From contig DBXY01000017.1 of assembly GCA_002309765.1 (NCBI GenBank), forward strand, positions 39,536 to 103,535: a DNA stretch of 64,000 nt, read 5' to 3'. The notes beneath the pieces were generated by a model, which searched no databases, was not told the DNA's origin, and was given only the letters and a program-made list of their open reading frames with translations. The DNA comes from Verrucomicrobia bacterium UBA1200 (GTDB taxonomy: Bacteria; Verrucomicrobiota; Kiritimatiellia; RFP12; UBA1067). A program made the translations under genes and the position numbers. Shown in pieces: positions 34,873 to 43,900 of the stretch (its first letter is position 1; the number at the start of each line of letters is the position of its first letter).

Positions 34873-37683
34873 TCACGATCCTGATGTGGCGACCGCAATG
34901 CGTTTGAACTGAAGCCGCCAAGCGTCCGGCTCATCCGCAGCCGGAGTGCCAAGCTCCGTCGCACGGATACGCAAACTTTTCACCTTCGGATGGCCAATCA
35001 CCGTGTAGAAATCCACCACAAACGATTCCCCCGGTTTCGGCGGGACCGCGTTGGAATACGACTTCAGAACGCGCCATGCGCCAGCGTTGTCCATACCTTC
35101 CACGACAAACGCGCGCGGAAATCCCGCAATACCGTTGCGAGAATCACGGTCGTCACGAGCCCACAGCTCCAGCTTCTCCACGCTCTTAACCGCGCCAAGG
35201 TCAATCATGAGCCATTCCTCCGCCTTAGCGCTTCCATGCGATTTCGAACTCCAGCCCTTGGCCACCGGCGCGTTCATCGGTTTCGTAAGATTCTTTATAG
35301 TCCACCCGCCGGTCGGCGCTTCATGCGACGATGATGCAGAAATACGCAACGCGCCGCCCTCATCTCCGTTGGCATCATCCGTCACGGGATCGATCAACGC
35401 CGCAGGTTTTACCTTCTTCGCGACAATCGCATACTCGCCAGTCCCGAACGCATCGAGGGCGTTGGTTGTCTTCCCGTTGACCGTCACTTCTTCGCACGGC
35501 GGCAAAACCGCCGTCGCCATCCCGCCTTTGGGAACGTTAAACTTCGCCACAAGATTCCCGTCTTCCATCCGCCACGCGACCGTAATCTCGCCGTGCGGCG
35601 TGGGCACCTTCCCCGATGCCTGCGTCACGCCGCCGCACGGATGCGGGCAAAACTCGAACTTCGCATATCCCGGCGCGGTCGGCACGATACCGAGGATTCC
35701 GGCAGACAGAATCCCCGCAATGGCCGTATCCGGATGCGACTCATCACCCCAGCCTTTCCGCATCAACCCCATGCACTCCGTGGTGGTGAGTGCCCCTTTC
35801 CATGCGGGATCAAGAAGTTTGAACCAGTTGTGCGCGGCTATCGCCTTAAGCCCACGATCCGTGAACCCGTACTCCATAAGACCGCGCGCGGCAAGTGCTT
35901 GGAACTTTCCGTGCCCGGTGTGAATCAAATACGGCGCGATGCGAAGTGCCTCGTCTCGCGTGGCGAAGCGGGTTGCCAGCGCAAGGGCGTTTGCCTCAAA
36001 GCCGAAACCGCGATTCTTGTCGGAGAGCGCGAAAAACCCGTCCTTGCCGATCCAGAAGCGCGAGCGAATCGCCGCAGAAAGCCGTTCTGCCCACTTCTCG
36101 AACCGAACCCTAGCGGCATTGTCGCCAAAGTCCGCCGCCAGCGTCGCCGCATCCTTGCAGCATTTCCAGAGAAGGATGTCCATATAAGCGCGGTGAGAAG
36201 TGTCGCCGAGATTGAGGTTGCAGGCGTGCTTGGAGGTCTCGCCGCGTTGCACGAACGTGCCGTCTTCCGCCGAGTGCGCCGCAAGGTAATCCATCAGTTT
36301 CAGCACATTGGGGTACAGCGCCCGCGTTGTCGCGGCATCGCCAGAATAAAGGTAGTAGTCGCGCAGAACGGGAACGAACCATGCGGCGAATTCGTCGGAT
36401 GGGAACGGGCCGTACTCGCCGTCCACCGGCGGCACGGCGCGTTCGGCATAGGGAGAGGCGTGGACATATCCGGCGGGAGTCTGGTTGAAGCCGAGCATTT
36501 TCACCGATCCGCGCATATACGGCTCGTTGCCCGGATTGAAGGAATAGAAAATATTACGCTCCGCCCACCAAAGGTCTCCGCTCCAAATGAGCCTATCGCG
36601 CTTCGCGCCGTCCGCCACGTATGGCAACGTGCGGGGAAAGTCCCATTCGTCAAGGCCGTCCGCCACATCGAATCTGCTTTGCCAGCGCGTCACACCATCA
36701 TCGCCCTGAATCGACATCTTCCACACGACCGGCCACGATTCTTTCTCCACCGCCAAACCAAAACGTTCGTCTTTGCGAATCGGCACGGAAACGGTTTTCA
36801 CCTCATTCGTCGAGGTTTGCACCACTTCGGTACGCCGGTCGCCGACCAGAACATAAAAACGCCCTTGCGGGAAATGCGGGTTGGCGTCAAATTCGTATTC
36901 AATGCGCAACGTTCCGTCGCATGGCGCGGCGGCGCGATGCCACCCCTCGCCCGCCGCCGCCTCAAGCTTGCGCGGAAGAAGCCTGCCTCCCGCGCACTTC
37001 CACGCATCATGGTTTGGGAACGCGGCGATTTGGCATGTCCATACGCTTATCTGCCACAATCTGTCGAGGCGGGGATCGGAACACTCGAACGAGCCTTCGG
37101 GCTTGCCGTCGCGAAACACTTTCGCGTTTTCAATTTTAAAGGATGAAATCGTCACCTCGGTTCCTGGCGTGTCAAGCTGCAGCCGCACATACCGCTCCTG
37201 CCCTTGGATTAGCGGCGCAACGAAGCGGCCCGTGCGGCAAATGCGGTATATCTCATGGCGGTTGATATTGCCGGGCAGCGCCGGGATGTCGAACGTCGGC
37301 CCAAGATATCGGGCGCTTGTCTCGCGGGAGAAGCATCCTTTCTCGCCGAGACCGTCGGGGTGATTCGCGTAGGCGACACGCAGTATCGGACTGCCTTTCT
37401 CCGGACTGCTTTTCACCGCCGATACGTCGAACACGGCGTAACCTCCGAAGCTCGATTCGCCCAAATCCAGTCGCAACACCTGTGACTTGCCGTCGGCCGG
37501 GTAAGACAACGAGATCGGATACTTCACAGAGTCATCGGACGCAAAGGAAAAGTTTTCCCGAAGCGCCGCTGAACACGGGTGTGCCAAAACCATTGTGACC
37601 GCAAAAGCGGCCGCCAAAAGAATACCAGGCTTAATCGCATACGGTCTCCCGCCAAAAAAAGATTCTGTCATTCTTACTCTCAT
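34873..37683 (-). CDS. Secreted alpha-L-rhamnosidase-like (GH78) enzyme with F5/8C domain
   Basis: 936 residues. Hydrophobic export signal near 17-40. Beta-sandwich domains to about 350, then an (alpha/alpha)6 barrel with KRDRLIWSGDLWWAERN, which matches the GH78 signature normally written CPKRDRLGWLGD, followed by FAAWFVPVLRDYYLYSGD and TTTECMGLMRKGWGDESHP. A C-terminal discoidin-like (F5/8 type C) domain covers about 770-930 (EEWLMIDLGAVKSVEKLELWARDD...). GH78 enzymes remove rhamnose from pectin rhamnogalacturonan and glycosides. Start at the first ATG after AAAGGGG. Probably the first gene of a two-gene operon. Confidence 0.82.
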   Translation of the reverse strand: MRVRMTESFFGGRPYAIKPGILLAAAFAVTMVLAHPCSAALRENFSFASDDSVKYPISLSYPADGKSQVLRLDLGESSFGGYAVFDVSAVKSSPEKGSPILRVAYANHPDGLGEKGCFSRETSARYLGPTFDIPALPGNINRHEIYRICRTGRFVAPLIQGQERYVRLQLDTPGTEVTISSFKIENAKVFRDGKPEGSFECSDPRLDRLWQISVWTCQIAAFPNHDAWKCAGGRLLPRKLEAAAGEGWHRAAAPCDGTLRIEYEFDANPHFPQGRFYVLVGDRRTEVVQTSTNEVKTVSVPIRKDERFGLAVEKESWPVVWKMSIQGDDGVTRWQSRFDVADGLDEWDFPRTLPYVADGAKRDRLIWSGDLWWAERNIFYSFNPGNEPYMRGSVKMLGFNQTPAGYVHASPYAERAVPPVDGEYGPFPSDEFAAWFVPVLRDYYLYSGDAATTRALYPNVLKLMDYLAAHSAEDGTFVQRGETSKHACNLNLGDTSHRAYMDILLWKCCKDAATLAADFGDNAARVRFEKWAERLSAAIRSRFWIGKDGFFALSDKNRGFGFEANALALATRFATRDEALRIAPYLIHTGHGKFQALAARGLMEYGFTDRGLKAIAAHNWFKLLDPAWKGALTTTECMGLMRKGWGDESHPDTAIAGILSAGILGIVPTAPGYAKFEFCPHPCGGVTQASGKVPTPHGEITVAWRMEDGNLVAKFNVPKGGMATAVLPPCEEVTVNGKTTNALDAFGTGEYAIVAKKVKPAALIDPVTDDANGDEGGALRISASSSHEAPTGGWTIKNLTKPMNAPVAKGWSSKSHGSAKAEEWLMIDLGAVKSVEKLELWARDDRDSRNGIAGFPRAFVVEGMDNAGAWRVLKSYSNAVPPKPGESFVVDFYTVIGHPKVKSLRIRATELGTPAADEPDAWRLQFKRIAVATSGS

Positions 37684-37752
37684 CGCATCTTGCCCCTTTC
37701 CCAGGTTAGGATCGTTGCCCCCACAACAAGTCCATTATCCGTGCCGCCAAGA

Positions 37753-37783
37753 ATTATATCCCAACCCCCACCGCATTAGTCAA
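37753..37783 (-). promoter_or_regulatory. Promoter of the GH78-like operon
   Basis: TTGACT (37778-37783), 19-nt spacer, TATAAT (37753-37758) on the minus strand. The spacer is longer than ideal. It is divergent from the promoter at 37821-37850. Confidence 0.5.
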
Positions 37784-37802
37784 GGACAACTTACGCCAAA
37801 TT

Positions 37803-37930
37803 AGTAACCGGATTTCGCGATTGCAAAACCAATGCGCATTGTGATAAAATTTGCATTGGTTTTTAAGGGTGGTTCACCGGTTTGGGGACGCGCCGACACG
37901 GGTAAAAAGGTTACCGTGGCCTTTGTCGAG
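37803..37930 (+). repeat. Degenerate copy of the esterase promoter and 5' gene fragment
   Basis: Bases 37804-37880 match 6781-6853 with few changes (the GGATTTCNCGATTGCAAAACC and GCATTGGTTTTTAAGGGTGG stretches are shared). The match then jumps to about 6993-7045, inside the esterase gene (GGTTTGGGGACGCGCCGAC and AAAAGGTTACCGT), skipping about 140 bp with its start codon. It is thus a duplication with internal deletion. It encodes nothing now but retains the promoter and lies just upstream of the giant CotH gene. Confidence 0.85.
37821..37850 (+). promoter_or_regulatory. Duplicated promoter upstream of the giant CotH gene
   Basis: TTGCAA (37821-37826), 18-nt spacer, TAAAAT (37845-37850): the same elements and spacing as the esterase promoter at 6797-6826. 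It lies about 140 nt before the start at 37990 and is the best promoter candidate for that gene. Confidence 0.55.
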
Positions 37931-37989
37931 ACCTGGTGAAAGAACAGTTAGCGTCATTTCACACATTAAACTGAAGGCATGCTAATAAA

Positions 37990-40900
37990 ATGGGAAATCG
38001 ATGGGCAATCCTTTGCGGCGCGTTTATTTTCCTGTATGCATCCGTCCTCGGAGCGGATGTTGTCTCACCGCTTGTCATCTCAAAACTGCTCACGGCTCCT
38101 GTTCTCGATAAGGGTGGGTATATCGAAGTCAGGAACATCTCGGCAGACGAAACGGTTTCGCTTGATGGCGTAAGGCTCGAAGGGGATGTCGCCTTCGACT
38201 TCCCCTCAGGCACCCGGCTCGCGCCGCTCGCCTGCCTCGCCCTCGCCGCGGACGATGCGACGTATGCCGCGCTTTATCCGACGGCTCCCGCGCCGCTCGG
38301 CGTCTATACGGGATCGCTTCCCAAAAACGGCGGAGAGGTGCGGCTCGTCCGTGCGGCGCGCGGGAGCGAATTCGCCGATCCGGTACTCGACCGCGTCGCG
38401 TGGAGCGCAGCCTGGGGCTGGCCCACACCGGCGGCGGGGCAGCCCCTTGTGCTGATCCGGCCCGGGGAGGACCGTTCGACCCCAGCCAACTGGATCGCGA
38501 TCGACGCAAATTCACGGATCAGCCGCGTCCTGGTCGACTGGAACGCTACGTGGCGCTATCTCTGCGCGGCCGCCGCAGAGGGTTGGCAGACACCGGGCTT
38601 CGACGATTCGTCGTGGGCGACGGGTGCGGGACCCCTCGGCTATGAAACCGCGTCGGGTTGGGAACATCCGCTCGTGACGACGTTCAGCCTTGAGAAAGGG
38701 CGAATCACCTACTATTTCCGCACCACCTTCACGAATGACGGCTCGATGACCTTTTCGGAACTTTCGCTCCACTACATGGTGGATGATGCGGCGCGCTATT
38801 TTCTCAACGGTGTCGAGGTCGCGCGTTCCGCGCTGCTCAAATCCGGCGAGGTGACGGACGAAACGCTCGCGTCGGGTGCGGTAGACCCTGAAGGTGTCGT
38901 CTACGGGCCGGTTTCCCTCTCGCTCGCCAACCTAAGGACGGGCGTCAATACGCTTGCCGTCGAGGTCCACCAGAACGATACCGGCAGTACAGATCTGGTG
39001 ACGGGCACCTGTCTTTCGGCCGCATACGCGCCCGGCATCACACCGCTTCCAGGCGTGCCATGCGATGTCACCGCTTTCAGGCCGCGTGTGCCCGGTCTGC
39101 GTATCGTTTCGCTTGGATCGGACAGCGCGACGATCCGCAACGATGATGCCGAAGCGCTCTCTCTGGAGGGCTGGTCGCTTGGCGACGTGATGCTCTCCGG
39201 ACAGTTGGGAGCCGGGGCGACGCGCACGGTCTCCCTCACTCCGCCCTCGGGTTTTCTCCTCCTGCGCGGCCCCTTCAACGGCGAAACGCTCGTTGTCGAT
39301 GCCGTCCCATCGCCGGCCAGATCCGCCTCCGGGATCGTCATCAACGAGGTCGCGGCGCAGAACGCACTCGTCGTCAATCCGGTGACGGGTACCTTTGACG
39401 ATTGGTTTGAACTGGCCAATCCGCAGAATGTCGCCGTGGACCTCTCCGGATGGCTCGTCACCGACACGCTCGCCGCGAGTGACCCGCCTGAACCGAACAC
39501 CCGCGCCTCGAAGTCGTTGACGATCCCCTCCGGTGTCGTGCTGCAGCCGGGTGAACACCTGCGGATCTGGACGGGGGGAGACGTGACGAACGAAACGGAT
39601 CGGATTTCGAATCCCGCCGCGCTCCAGGCACCGTTCGGTCTCAACAAGCGTGCCGACGCAATCTACCTTTTCGATGCGGGCCTGCGTCTCGTCGATACCG
39701 TCGAGTGGAAGGAGGAGTTCGCCCCGACGAATTCCCTCGGCCGCTGGCCGGACATGACAGGCGACTGGAGCTTGCTGCCCGTTCCAACGCCGGGATTGCC
39801 GAATCGTCCGCCGCGCTTCACCCAAGCCCTCATCCCCGCACCCACGCCCGTTTCGCTCGCTCCCGGCGAAAGCCATTCGTTCACGTGCGATACGCCATCC
39901 GATGTCACTTGGCGGATTCTGCCCGTCGATGAACTCTCGCCCGTTCCCTCCGCCTTTGCGTTGGACTCCCTTACGGGCACCGTGACCTGGCAGGGCGCGG
40001 CGACAGGCGCCTACCGGGCCATGCTCTGTGCCTTCAGCGGCGACACCTGCATCGACGCCGTGTGCATGGTCGTGACGGTGCGCGCATTGGATACGGTGAA
40101 ACCCGTCCTTCGGACGAACGCCTTCCGCTCGGACAACCGAGAGCTCTTTCTCACCTTCTCGGAACTTCTGGGAGAGGCGGCGTTCGACCCCGCAACGTGG
40201 ATGGTGAACGCGGCCAGCGTGCAAGCCGTGCGGCCTATCGCAAACGGAACAGGCGTCGCGCTCCTCCTCTCGGATTCACTTGCGCCCGGAAGCGACTATA
40301 CGCTTTCGGCGGCAGTGCCGGATACAGCGGGAAATGTGCTTGCGCTTGAGCAAACGTTCCGCGTGCCCTACCTTCTCGCGCCGCCGGTCTCGGCCGTGCG
40401 AGGCGTGCGCGAGCCTCTCGGCCCCGCCTCCCGCCGCAATCCGCTTGCCGTCACCGAGATCGCCGCATGTCCTCCCGCGCGGCCGGACGGCCGCGACCTG
40501 CGCTTCGTCGAAATATACAATTCGGCTCCCTACCCGCAACGCGTGGGCGGCTACACGCTTTCGGGCGGGCTTTCGTACACGTTCCCGGAAGGCGCGCAGA
40601 TTCCGGCCCAGACCTTTGTCGTCATCGCGCCGTCGCCGGAAGACGTTGCGTCCGTCTATGGTCTTTCAGACGTACGCGGGGCGATTGACAGTGGTTTCTC
40701 GCCCACGGCCAAGATCGAGCTGCGCGACGAGATCGGCGCGCAACTGGCGAAGATCGAGCCCTCCGGAAAATGGCCCTGGCCGGCTGGAGCGAACGGAAGC
40801 GGGCATTCACTCGTCCTGGCGCGCCCCACCTACGGGCACGCCGATCCGAAGGCCTGGAGCCTTTCCGCGCATCCGGGCGGCTCGCCCGGCGCGGACGATC

Positions 40901-43900
40901 CCGCGCCTGACGAAGAGGGCGCGCTCGTGCTCATAAACGAGTACCGTGCGCATACCCCCGAGGCGGAAGGCTACATCGAACTCGTCAACATCGGCTACGA
41001 GGCGTTCGACCTTACGGGATGCCAGCTTGCGATCGCGGGATCTTCCGTCGGCTACACAATCCCATCCGGCGTCATTCCCGCGCACGGCTACGCCCTCTTC
41101 ACGGAGGAGACGCTCGGCTTCCGTCTGCCGGGCACGGCGTGCGATGTTCTGCTGCAACGGAGCGAGGCATCCGGCGACAAGGTGATTGACGCCTTCCGCG
41201 TTCCTAATCTGGAACTTGACCGCGCCTTCGGACGTACGCCCGACGGAGGGCCGATGTGCGCGCGCCTGGCGCATCCGACGCCGCTCGCGCGCAATACCTT
41301 GCGTGAAATCCCACCCGTCGTGCTCAACGAGATTATGTACAATCCGATCTCAGGTTCGTCCGACGACGAATACGTTGAACTGCTCAACCTGACGGACGAG
41401 GCGATCGATCTCGACGGCTGGACGCTTTCCGGCGGCATCGACCATACGTTCTCTACGGTGATTCCCGCACGGGGATTCAAGGTCGCCCCGGCGAAGAAAT
41501 CCGCTTTCAAGGCGCTCTATCCGAAACAGACCGACTGCCTGGACGACGGTGCCTACAGCGGCTCGCTCGGCGACCGCGGCGACACGGTCCGCCTCCGTTG
41601 CCCGATGATGGTTTGGGATGCCGAGACGGACGAGCCGGTCCTGAAGAATGTCGTTCTTGAAGAGGTGACCTATTGCGACGGGGGGCTTTGGGGCCATTGG
41701 GCCGATGGCGGCGGCAGTTCGCTTGAGCGTGTCGATCCGCGCGCCGACGCGCGTCTCGCCGCCGCATGGGCCGACAGCGACGAGAGCGGCAAGTCGGATT
41801 GGAAAACGATCTCGTTCACGGGGCCGCTCGAATACGGGCGCCCGTTCGAACTGGGATCGACCGGGAAGGGCTACGGCGAGCCGCTTCGCGTGGAGATCGG
41901 CCTCTACGGAGAGGGCGAATGCCTGGTCGATTCCGTGCACGTCGCGATGGAGGGGGGCGCGAACTACGTGCTTAATCCCTCGTTCGAAGAGCCGAACTCC
42001 TCTTGGTCGTGGGTCGGCACGCATCAGGATTCGCGAATCGAGACCTGCAGTGACACCGACAATGGCGCGCGGGTTCTCCACTTGCGGGCGAGCGGACGCC
42101 TCCACACTGGGGGCAACGGCGTGCGCGGGCTTTTTGAAGAGCAGATGCCAACGAACGGGCACGCGACGGTGTCGATGCGCGTGAAGTGGCTCGCCGGTTC
42201 GCCCGATGCGCTGCTGCGCGTGCGCGGCAACTGGATCGAGGCATCCGGCACAACCCTTACCACCTTCGCGCTCGGTTCGCCCGGCAAGCGTAACTCGCGC
42301 GCGGGTACGGCGGTGCCGGACGTGACGGAGTGTTTCCATCTGCCGGCGATGCCCCGTGCGGATGAGATGGTGCAGGTTTGGGCGCGCATCAACGCTCCCG
42401 ACGGTCTCACGTCCGTCACGCTCGAATGGGCGTTCGACGATAGCCTTTCGACGAACCGCGTGACGATGTTGCCGTCATCGGGAGGATGGTACCGCGGGAT
42501 TATCAGCGGATCGTTCCCTTCGGGTACGCTTGCGGCCTACCATGTCGTCGCCGTCGGCGCGAACGAGTATCCGCGCGCGGCCGTCTTCCCGGAAGGGCGC
42601 GACTGTCTCGTGCGCTGGGGCGAGAGTACCATTGAGAAAGCGTTCGGCACCTACCGCGTGTGGATGACCAAGCGCGCCATCGCCGCCTGGACGGCGCAAA
42701 ACAACGACAACAACAAGCCCAATCCTTTTACGTTCGTCTACGGAAACGGCGAGCGCATCATCCAGCGGGCCGGCATGGTCTACGGCGGTTCCCCGCTCCA
42801 CATGCAAAGTTACAGCAAGCCGTTCAGCGGCGACATCGATTACATTATGGACTTCCCCAAGGATGATCTCCTGCTCGGGGATGACGGCGCCATATTGTGC
42901 ACCATCTATGAAAGCTCCGAGGTGATGGAGCAGTTCAACTATTCGCTTCTGCGCAAATTGGGCCTGCCGAGCCTCTACCGCCGTTACGTGCGCCTCGTCG
43001 CCAACGGCAAAGTCCAGTCGGGCCGGGGCATTGTCGAAGACACCGAAAAACCGGGCGGCGACATGCTAAAGCACTGGTATCCCGATGACAAGTCAGGCCA
43101 GCTCATGAAGATCAACGAGTGGTACGAATACGACATCGACAGCTACGCGAAGTTTTCGAAGTCGTATGATTTCACCACGCATCTCCAGCCGGGCGCTACG
43201 CTCGAAGCCTTCCGGACGACGGACGAGACGGGCGCGGTGTGCTACAGGACGGCGCGTTACCGCTGGCACTGGCAGCGGCGCTCTTACAAGAATTTCGAAC
43301 CGAGCGACTACACCGAATTCTGGAAACTAGTCGATGTACTCAACGCGCCTTCGCCCTCTCTCGACACCGTGAGGCAGGTGGTCGATCTGGATGCTTTCCT
43401 TGGCGTGCCGGCCGTCAACCATTTCGTCGGAAACTGGGATACGTACGGGTTTCAGCGCGGCAAGAACATGTACCTCTACAAAGGCGAGGCGGGATGGGGC
43501 CTCGTGGGATGGGATATGGATATCGGTCTTGACGCCGACCAGTCAAGCCGCGTGATCGACCCGCAACGCATTTCCGCAAGCGACATACGCGATCCCGTGT
43601 TCCGCGCGTTCCTGCGGCGGCCCGATGTCTCCCGCTGGTGGTGGCGCAAAGTGATCAAGCTCCTTGAGGCCGCCGCGCCCGGTTCGGAGGAACGCGCCGA
43701 GGCCGAGGCGAAGAATCTGGCACTGCGCGCGGACGGCATCAGCGCCGGCAATATAACAAACCGCTTTACCAACATCACGGCCCGCTACGATAGCGTGGCG
43801 TCACAGCGCGCGGCGGTCGACGCGGCGGCGTTTCGTCTCGTGTCGCCGCAGCCGGGTTCGACAACGACGATCGCCTCAAGCGTCTGCACGCTCGAAGGCG

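Noticed and set aside
35593..37146. A 517-codon plus-strand frame opposite the GH78-like gene
   Set aside because: Shadow frame with Arg-rich composition and no start signal.
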